64,000 bases of DNA, from the NCBI RefSeq assembly GCF_002835665.1, contig NZ_PIZV01000051.1, forward strand, positions 62,001-126,000, given 5' to 3'. Shown here in pieces: positions 1-9,533 of this stretch (position 1 is its first letter; each line of letters opens with the position of its first letter). The notes under the pieces are model-generated. The model made no database searches. It was not told where the DNA came from and saw only the letters and a list, made by a program, of their open reading frames with translations. The position numbers and the translations under genes are program-made. This stretch comes from Chryseobacterium sp. PMSZPI (lineage in GTDB: Bacteria; Bacteroidota; Bacteroidia; Flavobacteriales; Weeksellaceae).

Positions 1-1929
1 AATAATATTTCAAAGCCCGTTATTCATGGTCTTTACGGAAGTCGCATCAGTATTATGAATAATGGAGTGCGTCTCGCAGAACAAGAATGGGGGGTAGAAC
101 ACGCTCCTAATGTTGATATTAATAATTTTCAGCATATCGATGTGATTAAAGGAGCATCTGCATTGAAATACGGAAGTGACGCCATTGGAGGTGTCGTGAT
201 TATGGAGCCTGAAATTTTCCCTAAAAAAGATACGATCAAAGGTTCAGTCAATCTTTCGGGAATCTCTAACGGAAAAGGGCTTGGGCTTGATGTGGATGTG
301 GCCAAAGTATGGAAAAACGGATGGGCCGTAAAATCGGGAGGAGGTATTAAAAAATTAGGAGATCAACATGCTCCTGATTACAATTTAATGAATACCGGAA
401 TGGATTTTTCATCCTTCAATTTCACAGTTCAGAATAATAGTTATGAAAAAGGAATCTCTTTTGACTACTATCTGACACGTCAGAATATTGGAATTTACAG
501 AGGTTCTCATGTGGGTAATAATGAAGATTTTTATAACGCGATGACCCGAAATATTCCGGCTTATACAGGATCGTTTAGCTATAATATTGATAACCCGAGA
601 CAGGTTATTGATCATCATATTGCCAAAATATCAGCATTCAAAAGATTTGAAAATATTGGAAAAATATCAGCAACTTATAGTTACCAATATAATCATAGAC
701 AGGAATATGATATCAGAAGAGGTGATTTAAATAATATTCCTTCTTTAGATCTTGCATTAATGACGCATCAGTTTAATATCAATGACTTACTGGAAAGAGG
801 GAAATGGTCGCTGGAAACCGGGATAGATGCAGGATTCCAGAATAATTATTCAGATCCGGCAACTAAAGCGAGACGTTTGATCCCTAATTATGATAAATAT
901 TCAGCAGGAATCTACTCCGTTTTTAAATATAAAATTTCACACGATTTTAATGCGGAAGCAGGAGCAAGATATGATTTCACCCGATATGATGTGACAAAAT
1001 GGTATGATAAAAGTGATTGGGATAGATTGTATGCGGATATTTATCCTCAATTTTACACAAGAACCAATCAAAACAGGGTTTTAACAAGACCCAAGTTGAA
1101 TTATAACAATCTATCTTTCAATGTCGGGCTGGAATATCGTCCTGATGCCAACTTTGATTTGAAGTTTAATTATGCAAAAGTAGGAAGAACACCTAATATT
1201 GCGGAATTATTCTCAGATGGTCTGCATCATTCTGCTGCAGTAATTGAAATTGGGAATATGGGGCTTAAAAATGAAGAAGGACACCAGTTTAATATAACTG
1301 CAGATACAAAGTTTAATGTTCTTAAAGGATTAAATCTCTCTGTGAATCCCTATTTCTTTATTACCAAGAATTTTATTAATGAAATTCCGACAGGAGTACA
1401 GAATACCATCAGAGGAGTGTTCCCGGTTTGGGAGTATCAGCAGATTGATGCAAAAATGTATGGGATAGATCTGGATGTTAATTGGAAATTGACAGATAAC
1501 TTAACCTATGTAGGAAAAGGAAGCTATGTATATGGCCAGGATGATACCCATAATGAACCATTAATTTTAATGATGCCTCCAAACTTTTCCAATGCACTGC
1601 AATTCAGTAAAGAAAACTGGAGCAATTTCTATTTTTCTCTTGAAAATCAAACCTTTTTAAAACAAACAAGGTTCCCAATTCATAATGCTGAAATTTCTAT
1701 TTATGAAAATGGAGAAGAAGTGGTAAAAACAGTCGATTTCAGTACACCACCGACCGGATATTCACTTTGGAATATCCGAACAGGGATCAACATCAGTAAA
1801 AATCTTTCTGCCGGGCTTATTGTAAATAATCTTTTTAATGTTTCATACAGAGATTATATGAACCGTATGAGGTTCTTTGCAGATGAAGCCGGAAGAAACT
1901 TTATCTTAAATTTTAGATATAAATTCTAA
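1..1929 (+). CDS. TonB-dependent receptor, 5' end outside window
   Basis: Outer-membrane active transporter driven by TonB/ExbBD. The reading frame is open from the first base, so the signal peptide and first part of the plug are missing; 642 residues are visible. The first 70 residues are end-of-plug sequence (LYGSR, then a VIKGASALKYGSDAIGG-type stretch), which is typical of TBDR plugs. The rest is beta-barrel, with alternating aromatic strands and a terminal FRYKF. No ligand can be read from the sequence. A lipoprotein gene follows 273 bases downstream and may be its surface partner. The internal ATG at 55 is not the true start, because plug sequence continues upstream of it. Confidence 0.9.
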   Translation, partial: NNISKPVIHGLYGSRISIMNNGVRLAEQEWGVEHAPNVDINNFQHIDVIKGASALKYGSDAIGGVVIMEPEIFPKKDTIKGSVNLSGISNGKGLGLDVDVAKVWKNGWAVKSGGGIKKLGDQHAPDYNLMNTGMDFSSFNFTVQNNSYEKGISFDYYLTRQNIGIYRGSHVGNNEDFYNAMTRNIPAYTGSFSYNIDNPRQVIDHHIAKISAFKRFENIGKISATYSYQYNHRQEYDIRRGDLNNIPSLDLALMTHQFNINDLLERGKWSLETGIDAGFQNNYSDPATKARRLIPNYDKYSAGIYSVFKYKISHDFNAEAGARYDFTRYDVTKWYDKSDWDRLYADIYPQFYTRTNQNRVLTRPKLNYNNLSFNVGLEYRPDANFDLKFNYAKVGRTPNIAELFSDGLHHSAAVIEIGNMGLKNEEGHQFNITADTKFNVLKGLNLSVNPYFFITKNFINEIPTGVQNTIRGVFPVWEYQQIDAKMYGIDLDVNWKLTDNLTYVGKGSYVYGQDDTHNEPLILMMPPNFSNALQFSKENWSNFYFSLENQTFLKQTRFPIHNAEISIYENGEEVVKTVDFSTPPTGYSLWNIRTGINISKNLSAGLIVNNLFNVSYRDYMNRMRFFADEAGRNFILNFRYKF

Positions 1930-2006
1930 AAATGAAGAGGCTGTTTAAATTTTTAAGAATTTTATTTTAATAATTAATTTTCCATTTTTTATTACAAATA
2001 AGTTTC

Positions 2007-2123
2007 ACCATTAAGATTCTTAAGATTTTTAGAATATTAAGCTTGAGCTCTGCTTTAAGGCACTTGCTTATAAAAATCTTTGATTTTTTCTTAATTATAA
2101 ATAACTTAATTCATCTTAATGGT
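2007..2123. repeat. Intergenic inverted repeat, ACCATTAAGAT family
   Basis: The left arm begins ACCATTAAGATTCTTAAG at 2007. The right arm, CTTAATTCATCTTAATGGT, ends at 2123. The arms are near-perfect reverse complements around an AT-rich middle. A second element with the same arm core lies at 35473-35537. It fills most of the gap between the TonB receptor and the lipoprotein gene. No coding potential was seen. Confidence 0.6.
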
Positions 2124-2202
2124 TCGAATAAATTTTTAATAAAATTTAAATAGGCTTTAAAAAACTATTCAATCAAAATTTTACAATCTTAAACTTTTTA
2201 AA

Positions 2203-2775
2203 ATGAACAAACTATTCAATACTAAAAATATTATCAAATTATTAGCCGTTTTATTCATTACGATTACAGCAATCTCTTGTCAGAGAGATGGCTCAGTAGC
2301 GGAAGATGATATCCCACAGGAAGAGCTTACCAATATTGTTCTATTGGTGAAAGAAGATGTACCAGGAGCTGTAGAGCAGAAATATAATTACAGTATAGGA
2401 GCGGGTGGGCAGCCAACCATTCCATTAACTGACGGGAAATCTTATATTGTCCAGGCAAAATTTTATAATGGAAATGAAGACGTAACTCAGGAAATAAAGG
2501 ATGCCAAAGATGAACATTTTATCATTTTTGATTTTCCAAAATCCACCATTAATATTACCAGACAGGATGACAGCTCATCAACAGGAAAGCTGGGAAAGGT
2601 AGGACTTATTACAAAATGGAATGTTGTAAAGGTTGTTAACTCTTCCGCACCATTCTTAAAATTTGATTTGATTCATGCGCCACAAAGTGCCAATTCAGCG
2701 CAAAACGGAACCGCTTGGGGAAGTGTTGTTGGAGGAGAAACGGACGCAGAGGCTACATTTAACCTGAGCAACTAA
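2203..2775 (+). CDS. Putative outer-membrane lipoprotein
   Basis: 190 residues. The N-terminus is basic, followed by a hydrophobic stretch and a lipobox with Cys26 (AISC/QRDG), so signal peptidase II processing is expected. The Cys is followed by Gln-Arg-Asp and an acidic run, which may act as a surface-export signal as in other Bacteroidota lipoproteins (inference). The remainder is a soluble, beta-rich looking domain that I do not recognise. It follows a TonB receptor gene on the same strand, which suggests a receptor-associated binding or accessory lipoprotein. A strong terminator follows. Confidence 0.75.
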   Translation: MNKLFNTKNIIKLLAVLFITITAISCQRDGSVAEDDIPQEELTNIVLLVKEDVPGAVEQKYNYSIGAGGQPTIPLTDGKSYIVQAKFYNGNEDVTQEIKDAKDEHFIIFDFPKSTINITRQDDSSSTGKLGKVGLITKWNVVKVVNSSAPFLKFDLIHAPQSANSAQNGTAWGSVVGGETDAEATFNLSN

Positions 2776-2796
2776 TATCACTTTAATCTTGTTAAC

Positions 2797-2827
2797 AAAA
2801 CCATCGAAAACTTCGATGGTTTTTTAT
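2797..2827 (+). terminator. Rho-independent terminator after lipoprotein gene
   Basis: Ten-base stem AACCATCGAA/TTCGATGGTT with a 3-base loop, followed by a T run. Confidence 0.85.
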
Positions 2828-2998
2828 TGTTATTTAAATTTTAAAATATAAAAATATTAGCCTGTAAAGTGATCAATAAAACATGAATATCTTACTTATA
2901 AGTAGGAATAAGGTTTTTATGAAAATCCTATTTTATAGTTTATAAATATTTGAAGACTAAGAATTTATTTGAAATGAGTTATTTTCATAAAAAATTCA

Positions 2999-3006
2999 TA
3001 TTTTTG
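2999..3006 (+). promoter_or_regulatory. -7 box (TATTTTTG) of trigger factor gene
   Basis: Matches the flavobacterial TAnnTTTG consensus and lies 22 bases before the tig start codon. A TTG 28 bases upstream is the nearest -33 candidate, but the spacing is long. Confidence 0.5.
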
Positions 3007-3028
3007 CAACCTAAAATTTTAATCAATA

Positions 3029-4363
3029 ATGAAGGTTACCGCACAAAACCATGATGACGTAAGTGCATTACTTACTGTAACATTGGAGAAATCTGACTAC
3101 AAAGAAAGAGTAGAAAAGCAATTGATTAATTATGCTAAAAATGCGCAAGTTCCTGGATTCAGAAAAGGGAAAGTGCCTTTGAGTATGGTTAAAAAACAAT
3201 ATGAAGCAGGTATTGCATTTGAAGAAATCAACAGACAGGTTTCTGATGCTTTGAACAACTATGTTAATGAAAACAAATTAAGATTAGTTGGTCAGCCAAT
3301 TCCTCAGCCAGTAAACGAATTCGATTACAACGCTGATCAGTTAGAAGTTGCTTTTGAAGTTGGGTATGAGCCTGAATTCACTATAGATTTAGCTAAATAT
3401 GAAGCACCTCACTACAAAGTAGAAGCTTCTGAAAAAGAAATCAACAAAAGCATTGAAAACATGCAAAAGCGTTTTGCTGAGCAAGTTCCACAAGATAAAA
3501 TCACTAAAGATTCTTATATCGCTTTAGAAGTTTCTCAAGTTGTGGAAGAAGATGCTGAAGGAGAGCACCACCACCACCCAAAAAACATTACCATTACAGC
3601 TGAAAACAAAGAAGCTTTCAAATTGGTAAAAGCTTTGAAAATGGACGGATCTGTAAAAGTATCTAAAGAAACTCTTGCTGGTGATGAAGAATTAGCTAAA
3701 GAATTAGGATTCAGTAAAGAAGAAGTAGAGCACTTACACCACAATGAGGTAGAAGTAAAAGTAAAAGATTTCTATTCATTAAACTTAGCTGAACTTAACG
3801 AAGAATTATTCGATAAAGTATATGGAGAAGGAAACATCAAGTCTGAAGATGAACTTAAAGAAAAAGTAAAAACTGAATTAGACGAGTACTTCCAACAAAA
3901 TGCTGATGTTCACTTTGTGAATAAGGTATTAGAACAAGTTACAGAAAAAGAAGAGGTTGCTCTTCCTGAAACTTTCCTGGTAAAGTGGTTAATGTTCTCT
4001 AATCAGAATGTTCAGTCTGAAGAGCAGGCTAAAGAAATTCTTGAAGCAGAGAAAAGCCAATTAAGATACCAGATCATCGAAGGAAAATTGATGACTGATA
4101 ACGAAATCAAATTAGACTATGCTGACGTATTGGCACAAGCTGAGCAATTGGTGAAAAATCAATTGGCTATCTACGGAATCCACCACTTAGGTGATGAAGA
4201 GATCCAGAAATACGCTGTTGAAATGTTGAAAGACCAAGAGCAGGTAAGACAAATTTCTTCTGAAGTGGCTATGGCTAAATTGAAAGATGTAATTCTTGAA
4301 AAAGCTAGCAAAAAAGAAACTAAAATTTCTCACGACGAATTTTTAGAAGAACTTAAAAAATAA
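3029..4363 (+). CDS. tig: Trigger factor
   Basis: Ribosome-associated chaperone that binds nascent chains at the exit tunnel. 444 residues, the usual length. The ribosome-docking signature GFRKGKVP is at residues 43-50. The central region (about 150-250), where the FKBP-type PPIase domain sits in proteobacteria, looks degenerate, as is common in Bacteroidota, and carries two His clusters (EGEHHHHPK and EHLHHNE). The helical C-terminal chaperone arms are Lys/Glu rich. It is monocistronic, with its own promoter and terminator. Confidence 0.93.
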   Translation: MKVTAQNHDDVSALLTVTLEKSDYKERVEKQLINYAKNAQVPGFRKGKVPLSMVKKQYEAGIAFEEINRQVSDALNNYVNENKLRLVGQPIPQPVNEFDYNADQLEVAFEVGYEPEFTIDLAKYEAPHYKVEASEKEINKSIENMQKRFAEQVPQDKITKDSYIALEVSQVVEEDAEGEHHHHPKNITITAENKEAFKLVKALKMDGSVKVSKETLAGDEELAKELGFSKEEVEHLHHNEVEVKVKDFYSLNLAELNEELFDKVYGEGNIKSEDELKEKVKTELDEYFQQNADVHFVNKVLEQVTEKEEVALPETFLVKWLMFSNQNVQSEEQAKEILEAEKSQLRYQIIEGKLMTDNEIKLDYADVLAQAEQLVKNQLAIYGIHHLGDEEIQKYAVEMLKDQEQVRQISSEVAMAKLKDVILEKASKKETKISHDEFLEELKK

Positions 4364-4385
4364 TTATACCCGATATAAATATTTG

Positions 4386-4415
4386 AAAACCGTCAATTCT
4401 TTGGCGGTTTTTTTT
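4386..4415 (+). terminator. Terminator after tig
   Basis: Stem AAAACCGTCAA/TTGGCGGTTTT (one G-U pair) followed by a run of Ts. Confidence 0.85.
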
Positions 4416-4570
4416 AATGATATATGTAAATTTATGGTTTCAGTTCTTAGTTCATTTCAATCTTTTTGTTGTCTAATTGGGCTATTTGTTATCATTTATC
4501 AATTATCATCTGCTCACATAATATATTTCCGTCAATATTCATATATTTACTCCTTAAACTTATTACATAT

Positions 4571-5257
4571 ATGAAAAAGATCATCATTCCGTTTTTCTGC
4601 GCCGTACTTTTTTCAGTTCCGGCAGTTGCTCAGAAGAAAGATGCCGCTTCTGCTAAGACAGAGGCCGTGAAATCTAAACTAACATCTAAAGAAGTTATTG
4701 ATAACTATTTTAAAGCTTTGGGTGGAAAAGATAAATTAGAATCCGTAAAATCTGTGATTACTGACAATACTCTATCTGCACAAGGGATGGAAATTACAAT
4801 GTCAACTAAAAAATTGGGGAATAAATTCAAATCTGTACAGTCTTTAATGGGACAGCAGATGGTTCAGCTTTTCGATGGTGAAAAAGGCTATTTTGAACAA
4901 ATGGGAAAAAAAATAGATATTCCTGCTGATAAAATTGCTGATTTGAAAAAAGGAAAACCGGTTGATGCATTAGCATTTGAATCTACTAATTTTCAAAATG
5001 TAAGCGTAGAAAAATTAGATGGGAAAGACTATAATGTTCTTACTTCAGATAAAGGAAGCTTCTATTTTGATACTGCTACAGGACTATTATACAAAGCCAA
5101 CACAAAAGAAGGAAATATGACCGTTAAAAGCTATATGACTGTAGACGGAGTTCAATTCCCTGCTGAAGTAGATGCTGAAAGTGCCGGTCAGAAAATCAAT
5201 ATTAAGACGACTAAAATCGTTATTAATTCCGGGGTTACAGATGCTGATTTTAAATAA
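4571..5257 (+). CDS. Secreted LolA-like / outer-membrane lipoprotein-sorting-like protein
   Basis: 228 residues from the ATG at 4571; the longer frame from 4466 adds residues upstream of an obvious signal peptide and is rejected. The N-terminal 20 residues are a signal peptide ending AVA/Q. The mature part resembles the LolA/LolB-like half-barrel proteins found beside M16 peptidases in Bacteroidota, with the pattern KALGGKDKLESVKS followed by repeated beta-strands. The role is unknown. It may bind hydrophobic or lipidated ligands in the periplasm (inference). It lies upstream of the M16 peptidase but has its own terminator. Confidence 0.7.
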   Translation: MKKIIIPFFCAVLFSVPAVAQKKDAASAKTEAVKSKLTSKEVIDNYFKALGGKDKLESVKSVITDNTLSAQGMEITMSTKKLGNKFKSVQSLMGQQMVQLFDGEKGYFEQMGKKIDIPADKIADLKKGKPVDALAFESTNFQNVSVEKLDGKDYNVLTSDKGSFYFDTATGLLYKANTKEGNMTVKSYMTVDGVQFPAEVDAESAGQKINIKTTKIVINSGVTDADFK

Positions 5258-5279
5258 AAAACATTTTTTTTATGATATT

Positions 5280-5308
5280 AAAACCGGATTATTTCCGGTT
5301 TTTTTTTG
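5280..5308 (+). terminator. Terminator after LolA-like gene
   Basis: Stem AAACCGGA/TCCGGTTT with a short loop and a following run of about eight Ts. Confidence 0.85.
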
Positions 5309-5411
5309 TTATATATATAACTTTAACTCAATTTTAACTATAAAATGATTTTTACCACTTCTTTAATTTGTGAATAATTGATACTTTAGCCATAAATAAA
5401 AATCAAATAAC

Positions 5412-8270
5412 ATGAAAAAAGTTTTATCCTCATTTGCAGTTATCTTTTTGATGTCTTCAAATGTTTTCGCACAGAATATCCCTGTGGATTCTTCTGTAAG
5501 AATAGGTACTCTTTCCAACGGAATGAAGTACTATATTAAAAAAAACACATTACCTGAAAAAAAAGTAGATTTCCGTCTGGCAATCAATGCCGGATCTATT
5601 CTTGAAGATGAAAACCAAAGAGGGTTGGCTCACTTTATGGAGCACATGAACTTTAACGGAACCAAAAATTTCCCCGATAATAAATTAGTGGACTTTCTAC
5701 AGTCAATCGGAGTAAAGTTCGGACAACACCTTAACGCTTATACAAGTTTTGATGAAACGGTTTATATGCTTCCTGTTCCGTTAGATAAACCGGGAAATTT
5801 GGATGCCGGATTGAAAGTAATGGAAGATTGGGCTTTTAATGCAACTCTTTCCGACGAACAAATTAATAAAGAAAGAGGAGTCGTATTGGAGGAGCTAAGA
5901 CTTGGTCTTGGAGCAGATAAAAGAATGATGGATAAATATCTTCCGAAATTATTATATAAGTCCCAATATGCAGACAGGTTGCCAATTGGTAAAAAAGAAA
6001 TACTGGAAAATTTCAAGCCTGATGTGATTAGACAATTCCATAAAGATTGGTACAGACCGGATCTGATGGCAATTGTGGCGGTAGGAGACATCAATGTAGA
6101 TGAAGTTGAAAAGAAAATTAAAGACAACTTCAGTAAATATAAGAACCCTTCCAACCCAAGGGAAAGAAAATCTTTTGATCTTCCTAACCATAAAGAAACG
6201 TTGGTAGCCATCGAAACAGATCCTGACGCTACAAGCTCAATGGTGCAATTTATTATGAAAGACTCTGAAGCTTATAAACCTGATGTTACTGTTGAACAGT
6301 ATAATCAGAGTGTGATAGAAGGTCTTTCTACTACCATGTTAAATAACAGGTTAAGAGAGTTGATTAATTCAACCAACCCTCCTTTTACTTACGGATCTGT
6401 ATATCACGGAGGAACATATGCAAGAAGTAAAGAAGCCTTCCAGGGATTCGCAATGGTGAAAGAAGGAAATCAACTGAGTGCATTGAAAGTTTTATTGGAA
6501 GAAGTAGAACGAGCAAAACGATTTGGATTTACACAATCTGAACTAGACAGAGCAAAATCTCAAATGATTTCTAATCTGGAAAGATCGTATAATAACAGAG
6601 ATAAAACGGAAAGTGATATGCTGGTAGGAGAGTATGTAAGAAACTTCCTGGAGCAGGAACCAATGCCGGGAATTGCCTGGGAATATGAAGATACCAAATC
6701 ATTCTTACCAAAGGTTACATTGGCACAGACCAATGAAGTGATCAAGAAAATGGTGAAAGATGATAGCCGCGTTATTGTTATAACAGGTCCTAAAAAAGAT
6801 AATGTCACTATGCCGACAGAAGCGATGGTTCTTAATACCTTTGATGCTGTAAAAATGGCTGATCTTAAACCTTATGAAGAGAAGGCTACCATTAAAAACT
6901 TAATAAAACCTTTCAAATCTGAAGGAAAGATTGCTAAAACAGAGACAGATGCTAAGTTGGGAACAACAACCTGGACTTTAAGCAACGGTGCCAAAGTGAC
7001 TTTCAAAAAAACAGACTTCAAGGATGATGAGATCGTATTTACAGCAAGAAGTTTAGGAGGTAATTCCCTAATTCCTGATACAGACTATAATAAGACACAG
7101 TTTGCCTTTCCTGCATTAACGGAAGCTGGTGTAGGCGGATTCTCAAAAGCAGACCTTACCAACTATCTTGCAGGTAAACAGGTTAATGTAAACCCTTCAG
7201 TAGGAAGCCTTTTTGAAGGTGTTTCCGGACGTACGAATCAAAAAGATTTAGGAACTGCTATGGAGCTTATGTATGCGTACTTTACCAATCTGAATTACAA
7301 TCCGGCATCTTTCAATGCATATAAAGAAAAACAGTCTGCTATGCTGAATAACCTGTTATCCAATCCACAGGCGTATTTTTCCAATGAGCATGCAAAATTT
7401 ATGAACCAGAAGAATCCTAGATTCATTGGAATTTTCCCAATGGAAAAAGATTGGGCGAATACAGATTATAAAAAAGCATATGATATCTATAAAGATAAGT
7501 TTGCGAATGCCGGAAACTTCCAATTTTACTTTGTAGGAAATATTGATGAAGCGAAATTCAAAAATGAGGTATTACAGTATATTGCCAGCTTACCGTCATC
7601 AGGAAAAACGACTTCATTTAAAGATACAGGATACAGACCTATGACCGGAGAGTATACGAAGGTTTATAAAAAAGGAAAAGATCCTAAGAGTATGGTAACT
7701 ATTTCATATAGCGGAGAGGCTCCTTATAACGAAAAAGAAGCGTTAGCATTGTCTGCTCTTGGTGAAGTTGCCACCATCAAAGTCATTGAGAAATTAAGAG
7801 AAGACGAAAGTGGAATTTATGGAGGAGGTGCTAGAGGTGGTATGAATAAGGTTCCTTACAGTACCTATAATTTTAGTATTAGTTTCCCATGTGGCCCTGA
7901 AAATACTGAAAAACTTACAAAAAGTGCTATTGCCGAACTTCAAAAACTCATAGATAAAGGGCCTGAGCAAAAAGACCTGGATAAATATAAAGAAGGTGAG
8001 TACAACGACAATAAGACAGAACTTAAAGATAATATGTACTGGTTGAATAGTATTGCTAAAAATCAATTGGATGGAAGTGATAAATATGATATTCTAAATT
8101 ATCAGGATAAAGTAAAAGCGCTTACCGTAAAAGATCTTCAGGATGTTGCTAAAAAATATCTTTCTAAGGGAAGAATTATCGCAATGCTTATGCCGGAAGA
8201 TGGTTGGGAAAATGCCAAAAAGAATGATATAAAAGCAGAAGTAACAAGTGCTACAGTAGTAAAACAATAA
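5412..8270 (+). CDS. M16 family zinc metallopeptidase, two-domain secreted form
   Basis: 952 residues. Signal peptide (residues 1-20, cut before QNIP). The inverted zinc motif HxxEH is at 74-78 (HFMEH), and Glu154 sits exactly 76 residues after His78 as the third ligand (HxxEHx76E). The length fits a fused pair of active and inactive M16 halves, each with two subdomains; the second half (from about 510) lacks the zinc motif. Likely a periplasmic oligopeptidase that degrades signal peptides or small peptides (family knowledge). It is transcribed alone. Confidence 0.9.
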   Translation: MKKVLSSFAVIFLMSSNVFAQNIPVDSSVRIGTLSNGMKYYIKKNTLPEKKVDFRLAINAGSILEDENQRGLAHFMEHMNFNGTKNFPDNKLVDFLQSIGVKFGQHLNAYTSFDETVYMLPVPLDKPGNLDAGLKVMEDWAFNATLSDEQINKERGVVLEELRLGLGADKRMMDKYLPKLLYKSQYADRLPIGKKEILENFKPDVIRQFHKDWYRPDLMAIVAVGDINVDEVEKKIKDNFSKYKNPSNPRERKSFDLPNHKETLVAIETDPDATSSMVQFIMKDSEAYKPDVTVEQYNQSVIEGLSTTMLNNRLRELINSTNPPFTYGSVYHGGTYARSKEAFQGFAMVKEGNQLSALKVLLEEVERAKRFGFTQSELDRAKSQMISNLERSYNNRDKTESDMLVGEYVRNFLEQEPMPGIAWEYEDTKSFLPKVTLAQTNEVIKKMVKDDSRVIVITGPKKDNVTMPTEAMVLNTFDAVKMADLKPYEEKATIKNLIKPFKSEGKIAKTETDAKLGTTTWTLSNGAKVTFKKTDFKDDEIVFTARSLGGNSLIPDTDYNKTQFAFPALTEAGVGGFSKADLTNYLAGKQVNVNPSVGSLFEGVSGRTNQKDLGTAMELMYAYFTNLNYNPASFNAYKEKQSAMLNNLLSNPQAYFSNEHAKFMNQKNPRFIGIFPMEKDWANTDYKKAYDIYKDKFANAGNFQFYFVGNIDEAKFKNEVLQYIASLPSSGKTTSFKDTGYRPMTGEYTKVYKKGKDPKSMVTISYSGEAPYNEKEALALSALGEVATIKVIEKLREDESGIYGGGARGGMNKVPYSTYNFSISFPCGPENTEKLTKSAIAELQKLIDKGPEQKDLDKYKEGEYNDNKTELKDNMYWLNSIAKNQLDGSDKYDILNYQDKVKALTVKDLQDVAKKYLSKGRIIAMLMPEDGWENAKKNDIKAEVTSATVVKQ

Positions 8271-8289
8271 TTATAACCATATAAAATAG

Positions 8290-8317
8290 AAAACCGCAGA
8301 TTAGTCTGCGGTTTTTT
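8290..8317 (+). terminator. Terminator after M16 peptidase gene
   Basis: Ten-base stem AAACCGCAGA/TCTGCGGTTT, loop TTAG, then Ts. Confidence 0.88.
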
Positions 8318-8581
8318 GTATGTGTATAAATATAAAAATTATATTTAATTGAAAGAGAATTAGGAGATATTAATAAGAAAAGAATGTGTCTTAATAATTT
8401 TTTTCTTTATGCTAATCCTGCTTTAATAATATTGGTTTATAAAAAATGAAAAATAATAACATTATTTAAATTAATAGTTGATAGGTCATGTGATTATTGT
8501 AATGTATTGAATATAAATAATCACTTATTAGTGAATATTTTTTAAGTTTTTGAAGTATACTTGTATTGCAAAATATACCAC
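8318..8581. other. AT-rich gap with no gene seen
   Basis: Very AT-rich spacer. The only structure noticed is a short palindrome TCACTTATTAGTGA at 8521-8534. A weak TATTGC -7 candidate lies near 8564 for the next gene. Confidence 0.5.
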
Positions 8582-9481
8582 ATGAACCAAATATTAATAG
8601 AAAAAAATCAACTTGCCGGAGGCCTGGAATCACTTGCCGCCTTGACTGAATTTAAAGAGAACATTATCCCATATATTGGGGAAGCAGCACCCTATGTATT
8701 TGTTCCTGAAAATATTATTATTCATAATGATCATAAGATAGAAACAGAGATTACCGATTGTGATTTTAAAAATGAAAATTTTATTGATCTATTAAAGATC
8801 CTGACCTCTTTTGGAACCAGTAATTTATACAGGATTTTACAGGATACTTCCAAAAAGAAAATCTATTTTTTGGCCGAAAAGTTGAGGGCAGTAAAACTTT
8901 CTTATAGTGAAATTCCTCATTCTATCTCAGTGACTTGTGAAAGTATTTTAGAATCAAAAAGAAAAGGTAAATCTTTCTTCAATGTAAAAAATCTGATTAC
9001 TCAGGAAATATTGTATTCGTATGAAGCAGATTACCATATCATCGAAAAAAGTGCGTTTGAAAATTTATATGAACATCTCTTCAATGATACCATTATTGAA
9101 CATTATGGTGACGTACTTCCTGAAACCATGATAGATGTAGAGGACGATCAGCGATTTAGAATTTTAATAGAGCCCTTCACCCTTAATCAATGCAAAGGTC
9201 ATTTTGAAAGTTATCCCATTGTCTCTGTTGCTTTTACTGCAAAGTCCATTTTAAAGGGAATTTTCGATTTTTTAGGGAAGAATAGTCTTTATGAATTAGA
9301 TAGTATTAGCATCTATCAAACCAAAATAATGCCTCCGGGAAAAGAACTTATAATCCATGTTTCTCGGTATAAATTTTTAAAAAATTTAACCCATTTCAAA
9401 TGTGAAGTGAAAGACGCTTGTGGAGAAATCTATGGGACATATATTATTAGTATGAAATCTAAGGCACTTTCACAAGCATAA
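8582..9481 (+). CDS. Hypothetical protein, putative double-hotdog fold
   Basis: 299 residues from the ATG at 8582; the frame can be extended 21 bases upstream, but no better start is seen. No signal peptide or membrane segment. The second half contains a stretch GHFESYPIVSVAF that resembles the GHFPxxPxxPGV helix signature of FabA/FabZ/AfsA-type hotdog proteins, followed by strand-rich sequence ending in GTYIISMKSK. The first half (about 40-160) has a similar secondary-structure rhythm without the signature. I infer a tandem hotdog (AfsA- or FabZ-like) protein. Catalytic His/Glu identity is uncertain and the substrate is unknown. It stands alone between terminators. Confidence 0.55.
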   Translation: MNQILIEKNQLAGGLESLAALTEFKENIIPYIGEAAPYVFVPENIIIHNDHKIETEITDCDFKNENFIDLLKILTSFGTSNLYRILQDTSKKKIYFLAEKLRAVKLSYSEIPHSISVTCESILESKRKGKSFFNVKNLITQEILYSYEADYHIIEKSAFENLYEHLFNDTIIEHYGDVLPETMIDVEDDQRFRILIEPFTLNQCKGHFESYPIVSVAFTAKSILKGIFDFLGKNSLYELDSISIYQTKIMPPGKELIIHVSRYKFLKNLTHFKCEVKDACGEIYGTYIISMKSKALSQA

Positions 9482-9500
9482 TATATTACATTATTTAAAG

Positions 9501-9533
9501 TCCGGAATCCATCACTGGATTCCGGATTATTTT
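9501..9533. terminator. Bidirectional terminator between convergent genes
   Basis: Perfect 11-base stem TCCGGAATCCA/TGGATTCCGGA with loop TCAC. T-rich on the plus side, and positioned to end the minus-strand DUF3109 gene as well. Confidence 0.8.

Noticed and set aside
5762..6211. 149-residue minus-strand ORF inside the M16 peptidase gene
   Set aside because: Antisense shadow of a well-supported zinc peptidase reading frame.
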